The notes under the pieces: generated by a model
Database searches by the model: none
Seen by the model: the letters and a program-made list of their open reading frames with translations, nothing else
Told to the model about the DNA's origin: nothing
Shown here: piece by piece, positions 43,801 to 52,216 of the stretch
Layout: every line of letters starts with the position of its first letter
Position numbering within the stretch: the stretch's first letter is position 1
Position numbers and translations under genes: made by a program
NCBI GenBank assembly: GCA_963746955.1
Contig: CAVVDR010000012.1
Location: 1-64,000 of the forward strand
Direction: 5' to 3'
DNA length: 64,000 bases
DNA from: DASQBT01 sp963746955
GTDB taxonomy: Bacteria; Pseudomonadota; Gammaproteobacteria; Burkholderiales; Thiobacillaceae

Positions 43801-44241
43801 ATGCCCAGAAGTATCGACACCGCAATCGAAATTGCCGCCAGTCCGCAGCAGGTGTGGGACACACTCGCGGAATTTTCCCGATACCCTGAATGGAACCGCT
43901 TTCTGCTGGAGGTCGAGGGCAGGCTGGCGGTCGGCGCGCAGATCAGGTTCCGCTTCGAACTGCCGCGCGGCTTCCGCATGAATGCGACCGCAACTGTGCT
44001 CAAGGTCGCGCCATCGCGCGAATGGCGCTGGACCGGCCGTCTCCTGTCGCCTTGGCTGTTTCGCGCCGAGCATTACTTCATCATCGAGCGCCTGGCAACG
44101 GACCGGATTACCTTCCGCCATGGTGAGATATTCAGCGGGCTGCTGATGCCGCTTGCCTGGCTGATTCTTCGGGGCCAGGGGCCGCCGGTGTATGAACAGA
44201 TGAATGCGGACCTGAAGCGGCGATGCGAAGAGAGAATATAG
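43801..44241 (+). CDS. SRPBCC-family (polyketide cyclase-like) protein
   Basis: 146 residues forming one START-like helix-grip fold: AIEIAASPQQVWDTLAEFSR at the start, YPEWNRFL, and the long C-terminal helix (VYEQMNADLKRRCEERI). The family binds hydrophobic ligands in a deep pocket; the ligand is unknown. It is followed after 144 nt by the GMC oxidoreductase on the same strand, which also handles hydrophobic substrates, so a link is possible but unproved. Confidence 0.88.
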   Translation: MPRSIDTAIEIAASPQQVWDTLAEFSRYPEWNRFLLEVEGRLAVGAQIRFRFELPRGFRMNATATVLKVAPSREWRWTGRLLSPWLFRAEHYFIIERLATDRITFRHGEIFSGLLMPLAWLILRGQGPPVYEQMNADLKRRCEERI

Positions 44242-44385
44242 GATGCAGAAAACAACACGGATTGCGTCCGATGCCTGATCCAGTGACTTGATCAACTCGC
44301 GATTTGTAACGCCCATTGAACTATTCCGCTGCGCTTTTCCAGCCGGCGGATCTTGAGCCGTTCATCATCCTCCAAGGAGGCTGCC

Positions 44386-46065
44386 ATGCCCAGACTCGCT
44401 TCCCCGATCGAGAGGCTGAAGGAGCACTACGACGTGCTCGTGATCGGCTCCGGATATGGTGGCGCCATTGCGGCATCGCGCCTTGCCCGCGCTGGCAGAC
44501 GGGTATGCGTGATCGAACGCGGGCGCGAGGTCCAGCCCGGCGAGTATCCGCGCACCGAGCTGGAACTGCTGGATGAGGTGCAGATGGACGCGCCCGTCAA
44601 GCATTTTGGCTCCCCCACCGCTCTATTTGACGTGCGCTTCAACAAGGACATTAACGCCGTGGTTGGCTGTGGGCTGGGCGGCACGTCTCTGATCAACGCG
44701 GCTATCGCCCTGCGTCCCGATCCGCGGCTGTTCGCCGATCTGCGCTGGCCGGCGGAAATCCGCAATGCGTCGCTCGATCCCTGGTTCGCGCGCGCCGAGG
44801 CGATGCTCCGCCCTGCCGTGTATCCCGACAGCTATCCGCGCTTGCACAAGACTGCGGCCCTCGTGCAGGCGGCCGCGCACCTGAACGAGCCGTGCATGCC
44901 CGTTCCGCTGGCGATCACTTTCGAGGAACCCGCCGGTGGCGTCAATTATGCCGGGACCACGCAGGGTCCATGTGTGGGGTGCGGCGACTGCGTTACCGGC
45001 TGTAACTATGCCGCCAAGAACACTGTGCTCATGAACTACCTGCCGGATGCGGTGAACCACGGCGCCGAAATCTTCACCGGCGTGCGCGCCCGCCGCATTG
45101 AACGCGAAGATGGATGCTGGTTAGTGCACGTCGCCCGCACGGACGAAGCCGACACGGAATTGCAGATCACACTGCGGGCCGATGTCGTCATCCTCGCCGC
45201 GGGCACGCTTGGCAGCACCGAGATCCTGCTGCGTTCGCGGGGCTACGGTCTGGCGCTTTCCACCGCCCTGGGCAGTCGCTTTTCCGGCAACGGCGACACC
45301 CTTGGCTTCGCCTATAACTCGGACCTCGCCATCAACGGCATCGGGATGGGCGTGCATCCGACCGGGGACATCGAGGCGGTCGGTCCCTGCTCGACGGCAA
45401 TGATAGACGGCCGGGGCCAGACCGATCCCGAGCTCGGGGCGATCATGGAGGATGGTGCGATCCCCGGTGCCATGGCGACCCTGCTCCCGGCGATTCTGGC
45501 GGCCAGCGCGGAACTCACCGGCATCGACACCGATGCCGGCCTGCGCGACCGCATCGAGGAGCTGGCGCGCGCCGTCAAGAGCAAGCTCCTCGGCGCCTAC
45601 AGTGGCGCGACCCGGAATACCCTGTTCATGCTCGTTGTCGGGCACGACGAGGCCGCAGGGCAGATCGTTCTCGAAGACGATCGGGCACGCATCCATTGGC
45701 CCGGCGTGGGGCAGCAGCCGCACTTCGCGCGCGCATCCGAGCTGATGCGTCGCGCCACCGAAGCGCTAGGTGGTACCTACATCCCGAATCCGGTCTGGAA
45801 CGAGCTCACCGACCACAACCTGGTTACCGGCCATCTGCTGGGCGGCTGTCCCATGGCCGAGGACGCCGGTGCGGGGGTGGTCAATCACAAGGGCCAGGTA
45901 TTCAGCGGCATCGGTACGGCGGTGCATCCTGGCCTCTACATCATGGACGGCGCCGTGATTCCCCGCTCGCTTGGCGCCAACCCGCTGCTTACCATCAGCG
46001 CCCTCGCCGAGCGCTGCTGCGAGCACTTGGCGCGGGACTATGGCTGGACCATCCAATATGGATAG
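44386..46065 (+). CDS. GMC-family oxidoreductase, cholesterol-oxidase-like, with Cys cluster
   Basis: 559 residues. FAD-binding VIGSGYGGAIAASRLARAG is near the N-terminus, VGCGLGGTSLINAAIALRP follows, and GTLGSTEILLRSRG is typical of the cholesterol-oxidase branch. The C-terminal GMC_C part has TGHLLGGCPMAEDA and the ending GANPLLTISALAER. Between them, GPCVGCGDCVTGCNY gives a CxxCxxCxxxC pattern like a 4Fe-4S ferredoxin site, seen in related GMC enzymes. A strong AAGGAGG precedes the ATG. Natural substrate unknown (a sterol-like or other alcohol). Confidence 0.9.
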   Translation: MPRLASPIERLKEHYDVLVIGSGYGGAIAASRLARAGRRVCVIERGREVQPGEYPRTELELLDEVQMDAPVKHFGSPTALFDVRFNKDINAVVGCGLGGTSLINAAIALRPDPRLFADLRWPAEIRNASLDPWFARAEAMLRPAVYPDSYPRLHKTAALVQAAAHLNEPCMPVPLAITFEEPAGGVNYAGTTQGPCVGCGDCVTGCNYAAKNTVLMNYLPDAVNHGAEIFTGVRARRIEREDGCWLVHVARTDEADTELQITLRADVVILAAGTLGSTEILLRSRGYGLALSTALGSRFSGNGDTLGFAYNSDLAINGIGMGVHPTGDIEAVGPCSTAMIDGRGQTDPELGAIMEDGAIPGAMATLLPAILAASAELTGIDTDAGLRDRIEELARAVKSKLLGAYSGATRNTLFMLVVGHDEAAGQIVLEDDRARIHWPGVGQQPHFARASELMRRATEALGGTYIPNPVWNELTDHNLVTGHLLGGCPMAEDAGAGVVNHKGQVFSGIGTAVHPGLYIMDGAVIPRSLGANPLLTISALAERCCEHLARDYGWTIQYG

Positions 46066-46566
46066 CAGCGCAGACAGTAACGTCTCATCTGGACAGCATG
46101 GCGGGAATGTTCCGGCACGACTGGCACTTCGGAGACGGTAGCACTTTCAAGCGGGATTGCGTCGCACTTCGCCAATAACCAGATGCTCGATGTGGTCAGC
46201 AGCCTGACAGTAACGGGTGACAGTCCATGAGCAGCGTAGTGAATGGGTTGCATGCAGAGGGAAGAGGTTGTGCTTACCCATGGACACGAGCACTTTCATT
46301 AACGTGCAAATCAACTGCACGGGGTAGCAGAAAAATTGTGGGCCGAGGCGTTGAAGGAGCGTCCATCCTGGACCGCCCCAAACTAGAATGGCGTAACATT
46401 CTGAATGTGCAAAAAAACAACCGATAAAGCAGAAAGGCGACCAATCTTGAATACGGCTAGCTTGACAGCAAATTTATGATATAGAATTGCACAAGCTGTT
46501 TAGCCTTTATTCGTTTAATCTTGTTATTCTTCGGCTTTAGTCTTTATTGTGACGGGAGATCGAAAT
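46066..46566. other. Gap upstream of the gfcA-like gene
   Basis: About 500 bp with no credible gene. The last 130 bp are AT-rich and must hold the promoter of the next gene. TTGACA occurs at 46462-46467, but the best -10 (TAGAAT, 46482-46487) is only 14 nt away, so no promoter is called. CAAGCTGTTT occurs here (about 46492) and again after the gene (about 46889). Confidence 0.5.
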
Positions 46567-46800
46567 ATGAAAGTGTCCAAGCTCATTTCTTCGTTGGCTT
46601 TGGTGACGATGTTATCGAGTTCTGCATTTGCGGCAGAAGGCGATACTGGTAGCGCAGCTCAAGGCGCCGGTAGTGATGCAGCGAACGCTGCCGTAGGGGG
46701 CGTAACCACAGCCGAGGTTGTTACGGGTTTGGTGATCGTTGGCGTGATTGCTGCGGTCGCATCAGGCAACGGCTCGTCCGGAACAACTGGAACCCATTAG
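46567..46800 (+). CDS. GfcA-like small secreted protein
   Basis: 77 residues: signal peptide 1-22 (ending SSSAFA), then a Gly/Ala/Ser-rich part, a hydrophobic helix (TTAEVVTGLVIVGVIAAVAS) and a GNGSSGTTGTH tail. Sequence is not conserved enough to name with certainty, but the layout matches GfcA of the E. coli group 4 capsule operon, the Thr/Gly-rich small protein that comes first there. Here too it is followed by GfcB, GfcC and GfcD homologues. GGGAG precedes the ATG at 46567. A terminator follows directly. Confidence 0.75.
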   Translation: MKVSKLISSLALVTMLSSSAFAAEGDTGSAAQGAGSDAANAAVGGVTTAEVVTGLVIVGVIAAVASGNGSSGTTGTH

Positions 46801-46824
46801 AATCATCTGGTCATAACTGAATAA

Positions 46825-46846
46825 GCCCTGGCAACAGGGCTTTTTT
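46825..46846 (+). terminator. Intrinsic terminator after the gfcA-like gene
   Basis: GCCCTG-GCAA-CAGGGC stem-loop followed by six T (46841-46846), 24 nt after the stop. It separates the small first gene from the rest of the export operon and may act as an attenuator. Confidence 0.92.
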
Positions 46847-47306
46847 ATTTCCTATGTCTCCGGTCTTCAGGCCGGGAAACAAAAAGTGCAAGCTGTTTGC
46901 GGTTTGAGCGTTTCAGCGACAACGTTCGCAAAACCAGAGCGATCTTCCTCGATATAATTCCCCGGTGAAGTTTCTCCGCACCTACCTCTGTCGGTTCTAT
47001 CCCGCTCGGGAACCGGAACCGAAGCCGGCATGCGCCTTCGGTAGCGTCCCAGGCCTCTACAAGCAGTATCTCAGCGAATCATTCAATGCGATGCACCTCG
47101 AGCGCAAGGACCTCTATCGCAAGGACTTCGCCTCAGGATTCCCCAACTATATTGGCATGCACCGATGGATATCCGGGAAGAGTATGAGGCGCGGCCTCTG
47201 GCGGTGCAACGGCAATCGCTCGTCTGCGAGCCATGTCGCGTTGAAATGGGAATGGCTGATCGTGGGGTCCGCGCAACTGGGTAATGCAGCCCGGGAACGC
47301 GCTCAT
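46847..47306. other. Gap between the terminator and the gfcB-like gene
   Basis: About 460 bp. The gfcB frame is open back to 46965, but those residues are not family-like and follow no signal peptide logic. No other frame is convincing. Confidence 0.45.
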
Positions 47307-47996
47307 TTGTCGACTTCAGGCGGCGCCCGTCAGTGCGAGGCAAGAGGGGATGTCAGGATCCGCGCCGTAGGTGTCATGCTGTTGTCGATCGTTTTGGCAG
47401 CGTGCGAAACATCGCCGACCTTGCAGTCGGTGACGGACATTGGGAAATATTTCTCCCCTTGGTCATTGACGACCCCTGCCGCGCCGGTCCTGAATCCTGC
47501 TTACCGATACCTGAGAATTCAGACCGGAAAGCGAGTTGCGTATTTCGCGCTTGGTTATGTCGATACTGCCCCGGAAGGCAAGGTCGAAGTGTGGTACAGC
47601 GGCGGCAAGGAAGTGCTCAGGCTGCTGGACGGCCGCCTCGTGGGCATGGTTGGGACGACGACGGAGTGGCTGTCAGTCAAGTTGATCTCGCCGCCCGCCT
47701 GGGGAGATAAGCTCGACGGTATGGAATACGAGAGACGGCTGGATATCAGCCCTGGGTACCGTTACGGGGTGAGGGAGCGTTTGCGCCTTAAGCGGCTCCC
47801 GCCGCCGAGAGATACCAGGTTGGTGCACCTGAAACCTCAGGATCTTCTCTGGTATAGGGAAGTGCCGGTGGGTCCGTCGGCCATTCCTTCCGCGCTTTAT
47901 GGCTTGATGAAAGACGGCGATGTCTGGCGGGTGGCCTACTCTGAGGTCTGTCTCGATACCAATCTGTGCTTTAGCTGGCAGCGTTGGAAGCCGTGA
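47307..47996 (+). CDS. GfcB/YjbF-family lipoprotein
   Basis: Up to 229 residues; the true start is unclear (TTG 47307 or ATG 47376; the frame is open to 46965). A lipoprotein signal ends SIVLAACETSP, so the mature protein starts at that Cys. The rest is a YjbF/GfcB (PF11102) domain: PAYRYLRIQTGKRVAYFALGY, EVWYSGGKEVLRLLDGRLVG, and the C-terminal VCLDTNLCFSWQRW. GfcB-type proteins are outer-membrane lipoproteins needed for group 4 capsule and Yjb polysaccharide export. The stop overlaps the possible start region of the fusion gene. Confidence 0.85.
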   Translation: MSTSGGARQCEARGDVRIRAVGVMLLSIVLAACETSPTLQSVTDIGKYFSPWSLTTPAAPVLNPAYRYLRIQTGKRVAYFALGYVDTAPEGKVEVWYSGGKEVLRLLDGRLVGMVGTTTEWLSVKLISPPAWGDKLDGMEYERRLDISPGYRYGVRERLRLKRLPPPRDTRLVHLKPQDLLWYREVPVGPSAIPSALYGLMKDGDVWRVAYSEVCLDTNLCFSWQRWKP

Positions 47997-48028
47997 CTGA
48001 GGGGCGGCCGGCTCATCTTCCAGAGGGC

Positions 48029-51000
48029 ATGGTTACCGGCCATGCCGCTGTACCCGAGCCGCGCATCGGGGTGCGCGCACTCAATTTCTCCAGCGTCGGT
48101 TGGAGGTTTCTTTTCATGGCCTGTTCGCTGGCGTTTGCCCTATGCCTGCCGGCCACCGCCAAGGCGGGATTTTCCGACGAGATTGAGCGGACGACACGCC
48201 TTTCGACCTGGCTGGCTCATCGGCTTGAACAAGCCGATGGCGGCGAGACGCCGTATTTGCCCGGTTTGGTGTGGACCGTTCCCGAGGAGCGCATCACTCA
48301 GGAGCACGCCCGATTCGACTTGCTGGGCAGACTGGAACAGCCCGAACTCTCGCCGGATATTTCTCTAGCGGCGAGAGCGGGTCTGGTCAGGTTCGTGAGC
48401 GGATTGCAGGCCACCGGCCGAGTGGTGCTGGAGAAGACCGATCCGCGCTGGCTGGAGGTGCATCCGGACAAGGACCCGGTGCTGCAGAAAGGACACCGCA
48501 TCACCCTGTCCGACAGGCCGAATACGGTGACCGTGGTGTTCGGTGATGGCCGGGCCTGCCAGATACGGCACGACGTCAATGCGTTCGCGCGCAGTTATAT
48601 CCATGCCTGCGACACCGATGCGGATCCCAGTCGTGTCTGGCTGGTCCAGCCAGACGGCATCGTGCAGCGGCGCGGCATCGCGCTGTGGAACATGGAACGC
48701 CAGGATCCCCCCGCGCCGGGCGCCCGGCTGCTGGTCGAGGAGCCTCGATATCCATGGCACCCGGTCATTTACGAGCAACTGGCGCGGCTGCTCGCGACGC
48801 AAGGCCCGGCGGGCGCGGATGCAAACCAGCCTATCCTGGCCGCGCCGTCCAGGGCCATGGGTCTGTTGCACAATTTGACGACGCCAGACACGCCCCGTGA
48901 TCTCCCGGTCACGAGCGGCGACTGGGGGAGCATCGGCCTCATGCAGACGCCCACCGCGCGCATGGCCGGCGCAGGCGAGGGGTCCATCAGCATTAATCAC
49001 ACACAGCCCTATACGCGGCTGAATTTCAATCTCCAGCCCCTCGACTGGTTCGAAACGACGTTCAGATATGTCGATGTCTCAAACAGACTCTTTGGTCCGG
49101 CGATTGCCGGCAACCAATCGTTCAAGGACAAGAGCATCGATGTGAAATTCAGGCTCTCACAAGAGTCCGAATACATGCCTCAGCTTGCTCTGGGAATCCG
49201 TGACATAGCGGGGACAGGGCTTTTCTCGGGCGAATATGTGGTCGCCAGCAAGCGGACCGGCAACTTCGACTGGTCTGGCGGCCTCGGCTGGGGTTACCTT
49301 GGCGCGCGGGGCAACCTCTCCAATCCTCTTTCCTTTCTGGGCAGCTCGTTCGATACCCGGGCGGCCGCCAACACCCCGACCGGCGGCCAGGTCAACTTCA
49401 AGACTTTCTTCCACGGCCCGACCGCGCTGTTCGGCGGCGTGCAATATCAAACCCACTGGGACAAGTTGATCCTCAAGCTCGAATACGACGGCAACAATTA
49501 CCAGCACGAACCGCTGGGCAACAACCAGCCCCAAACCTCGCCCATCAACATTGGCGCGGTCTACCGTTATTCGGACTACATCGATTTTGATGCGGGGTTC
49601 GAACGCGGCAACACCATCATGCTGGGGGCCAGCTTTCATGGCCGGATGGACAGGATGAAGGCCGCAAAGATCAATGACCCCAAACCCGTGCCGGTGTCCG
49701 CTGCCTACCCGACACGCGACCCTCACTGGCAACGGCTGACCAAAACTCTGGAAGAGTCCACCGGCTGGCATGTGCACATGATTCGCCGGGCCGGCAGCGA
49801 GTTGATCGTCCAGTTTGACGAGGTCGATGCCTTCTACTGGAACGATTATATCGACCGCATCGTTTCGATCCTGCACCAGGTTGTTTCCGGCAAGACCCTG
49901 GTATTTCGCATCCAGTCTGTCGATAGCGACTTGAAACTTCACGAATACCTCATCGACCGCCATACTTGGGTCGAGGCGAAGACCCGCTATCTGCCACCTT
50001 TCGAACGGCGAGCCCCGGTGCTGGACACGACCTACAAGCGCGGATTCGTTGACCCGTACGACGAGACCCTGCTGAACAGGCCGCTGCAAAGATTCCACGG
50101 CGATTACGGGCTGTACATGCAAGAGTCCCTGGGCGGCCCGAACAATTTCCTGCTTTACCAGGTCGGTGCACAATTGACCGGGACTTGGCGACCCAGCCCG
50201 ACAACCTGGTTGACCGGGCAGGTACATGGCGCTCTGACTGACAACTACAACAAATTCAGCTTTACGGCGGCGAGCGAACTGCCTCGCGTGCGGACCAACA
50301 TCCGGGAGTATGAGACTTCGTCCAAGATCACCATGCCCATGCTGCAGCTGACTCATGTGGGCAGACTGGATGACAACCAGTACTACAGCGTGTACGGCGG
50401 CATGCTGGAATCGATGTTCGGCGGGATCGGCGGCGAGTGGCTCTACCGTCCCTTCCGCAGTTCGCTGGCGCTCGGCATCGACATCAACGCGGTCCGGCAA
50501 CGGGGCTTCAACCAGGATTTCAGCTTACGGGACTACCAGACCACGACCGGGCATGTCAGCCTCTACTGGGACACTGGCGTTCACGGCATTCTGGCCACCT
50601 TGCAGGCAGGTCGCTACCTGGCCGGCGACGTCGGGGCGACGCTGGATGTCTCCCGGGTCTTCTCTAACGGCGTCAAGATGGGAGCCTGGGTTACCAAGAC
50701 CAACGTCCCGGCCGCCGTGTTCGGCGAGGGCAGCTACGACAAGGGCATCTATGTCAGCATTCCGTTTGACGCCATGATGACCCGGTCCTCCACTTCTTTC
50801 GCCAACCTTGTTTGGCAGCCGCTGGTCCGGGACGGCGGCGCACGTCTGGATCGGTCGGTCAGATTGATCGACCTGACCCGGGATGTGAGCGGATTCGACC
50901 TGCGCTGGGGGCCGTTCGACAGGGGCCGCAAGAATCAGTTTGGCGATGTCGGAGATGGGTCAGGTGATCCGTGGATCAAGAAATCCGTTTTCAGCTCGGC

Positions 51001-51658
51001 TTGGGATGATCTTTCTATGCTGGGCAGGGGGATGGGCTATGCCGATTTCTGGAAAAGCGTGCTGCTGGCCGGCGGTATTACCGCGGCTTCGTCCGTCCTG
51101 GACAAGCCGGCCGACCGGCTTGCGGTGCACTATGGCCAGAGCAAGCCGATGAAGGCCGAGGAGAAAATCGGCAACCTGATCCCGTTTGTGGCGGCGGGGA
51201 TTTCGGGCGCGTTGATGCTGGAAGACGACGACCCCACCCGGTCTCGGGCCAGTTTTGCGTCGGTCGAGGCCAGCGGCGTTGGGCTGGCGAGCGCGCTGGC
51301 GCTGAAATACGCCATTGGCCGGGCCCGGCCATCGGCGGAGCAGGGGCCCGCGTCTTTCAACTTCCTGTCGTCGGCAAACGGCAATACTTCCATGCCTTCG
51401 ATCCACAGCATGGTCGCCTGGGCGGCCATCACGCCCTATGCCAAGGCCTATGACGCGCCATGGCTGTATGGCGTGGCCGCGTTGACCAATGTTGCGCGAA
51501 TCGGTGGGCGCGACCACTGGTTCTCGGACACGGTAGGGAGCGCGCTGATCGGCTATGGTCTGGGCAGTCTGTTCTGGGATAGCCGGAGCCATGACAAAGC
51601 TTCCCCCAGCCTGTATGTCTTGCCGAGTGAAATCGGTCTGGAATGGAAAACGCCGTGA
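48029..51658 (+). CDS. GfcC-YjbH(GfcD)-PAP2 fusion protein for polysaccharide export
   Basis: 1209 residues from ATG 48029 (GTG 47993 and GTG 48071 are also possible). After a signal peptide (ending PATAKA), residues about 50-285 resemble periplasmic GfcC/YjbG. About 296-970 is a YjbH/GfcD outer-membrane beta barrel (GLMQTPTARMAGAGEGSISI; repeated aromatic strands). The C-terminal 220 residues are a PAP2 phosphatase with all three motifs: Lys1093-x6-Arg1100-Pro1101, PSIH at 1123-1126, and Arg1157-x5-His1163-x3-Asp1167. In E. coli GfcC and GfcD are separate and no PAP2 is attached. dgkA overlaps its end by 16 nt. Inferred role: coupling export to periplasmic lipid-phosphate removal. Confidence 0.88.
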   Translation: MVTGHAAVPEPRIGVRALNFSSVGWRFLFMACSLAFALCLPATAKAGFSDEIERTTRLSTWLAHRLEQADGGETPYLPGLVWTVPEERITQEHARFDLLGRLEQPELSPDISLAARAGLVRFVSGLQATGRVVLEKTDPRWLEVHPDKDPVLQKGHRITLSDRPNTVTVVFGDGRACQIRHDVNAFARSYIHACDTDADPSRVWLVQPDGIVQRRGIALWNMERQDPPAPGARLLVEEPRYPWHPVIYEQLARLLATQGPAGADANQPILAAPSRAMGLLHNLTTPDTPRDLPVTSGDWGSIGLMQTPTARMAGAGEGSISINHTQPYTRLNFNLQPLDWFETTFRYVDVSNRLFGPAIAGNQSFKDKSIDVKFRLSQESEYMPQLALGIRDIAGTGLFSGEYVVASKRTGNFDWSGGLGWGYLGARGNLSNPLSFLGSSFDTRAAANTPTGGQVNFKTFFHGPTALFGGVQYQTHWDKLILKLEYDGNNYQHEPLGNNQPQTSPINIGAVYRYSDYIDFDAGFERGNTIMLGASFHGRMDRMKAAKINDPKPVPVSAAYPTRDPHWQRLTKTLEESTGWHVHMIRRAGSELIVQFDEVDAFYWNDYIDRIVSILHQVVSGKTLVFRIQSVDSDLKLHEYLIDRHTWVEAKTRYLPPFERRAPVLDTTYKRGFVDPYDETLLNRPLQRFHGDYGLYMQESLGGPNNFLLYQVGAQLTGTWRPSPTTWLTGQVHGALTDNYNKFSFTAASELPRVRTNIREYETSSKITMPMLQLTHVGRLDDNQYYSVYGGMLESMFGGIGGEWLYRPFRSSLALGIDINAVRQRGFNQDFSLRDYQTTTGHVSLYWDTGVHGILATLQAGRYLAGDVGATLDVSRVFSNGVKMGAWVTKTNVPAAVFGEGSYDKGIYVSIPFDAMMTRSSTSFANLVWQPLVRDGGARLDRSVRLIDLTRDVSGFDLRWGPFDRGRKNQFGDVGDGSGDPWIKKSVFSSAWDDLSMLGRGMGYADFWKSVLLAGGITAASSVLDKPADRLAVHYGQSKPMKAEEKIGNLIPFVAAGISGALMLEDDDPTRSRASFASVEASGVGLASALALKYAIGRARPSAEQGPASFNFLSSANGNTSMPSIHSMVAWAAITPYAKAYDAPWLYGVAALTNVARIGGRDHWFSDTVGSALIGYGLGSLFWDSRSHDKASPSLYVLPSEIGLEWKTP

Positions 51659-52017
51659 TCAAAAACGCACCGTTCCCGCAACGTTTGAACTGGGCGGTTC
51701 AGGGAATTGTCAGCGCCTATCGGGGGGAGCACAGCTTCCGGACCCAGATACGCATCGCGGTTGTGACCATCATTGCGCTCGCCATTCTTCGGCCTGGTTG
51801 GATATGGACGGCGGTCATCCTGTCGCTGGTCGGCCTGGTTCTGATGGCCGAACTTTTCAACACTGCACTGGAAGCGCTCATCGACGGTCTGCACCCGGCA
51901 CAAGCGGGCTTCGTGCGCAAGGCCAAGGATTGTGCGGCCGGTGCGGTCTTGCTGGCTAGCCTGGGTGCGCTGGCGGGCGGTATTGCGATGTTTCTGGACG
52001 TGTTTTCTGGCAAGTAG
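51643..52017 (+). CDS. dgkA: Diacylglycerol kinase (DgkA family)
   Basis: 124-residue three-helix integral membrane kinase. The active-site signature AELFNTALEALIDGL lies near residue 70, with the N-terminal amphipathic RLNWAVQGIVSAYRGEHSFRTQ and the KAKDCAAGAVLLAS helix. Gram-negative DgkA phosphorylates diacylglycerol; Gram-positive relatives phosphorylate undecaprenol. It overlaps the end of the PAP2 fusion gene by 16 nt, so translation is coupled, which suggests a lipid kinase/phosphatase pair in this polysaccharide operon. Confidence 0.93.
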   Translation: MENAVIKNAPFPQRLNWAVQGIVSAYRGEHSFRTQIRIAVVTIIALAILRPGWIWTAVILSLVGLVLMAELFNTALEALIDGLHPAQAGFVRKAKDCAAGAVLLASLGALAGGIAMFLDVFSGK

Positions 52018-52216
52018 CTCCCAGACTTTCAAGCATGTTGATAGGCAAACTTGACGATGGAGTACTATATCTGCCGTCGTCAGACGGGAAGGCGGGTTTC
52101 CATTGGTCACAAGCCGGGGATAGTGCGGGGATGGTGATATCCAAGCGGGTGCGGATTGTTTATTTGGGCGGGGTTAAGCCCGTTTGTGGGAAAGAATGAC
52201 TTACATGGGAAGAGAG

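Noticed and set aside
46462..46487. Sigma-70 promoter TTGACA...TAGAAT before the gfcA-like gene
   Set aside because: Spacer of 14 nt is too short; a sigma-54 site was also looked for and not found.
46965..47306. N-terminal extension of the gfcB-like gene
   Set aside because: The open part upstream of the lipoprotein signal has no family resemblance and would bury the signal peptide.
49157..50500. 447-codon minus-strand frame
   Set aside because: Antisense to the YjbH barrel part of the fusion gene.
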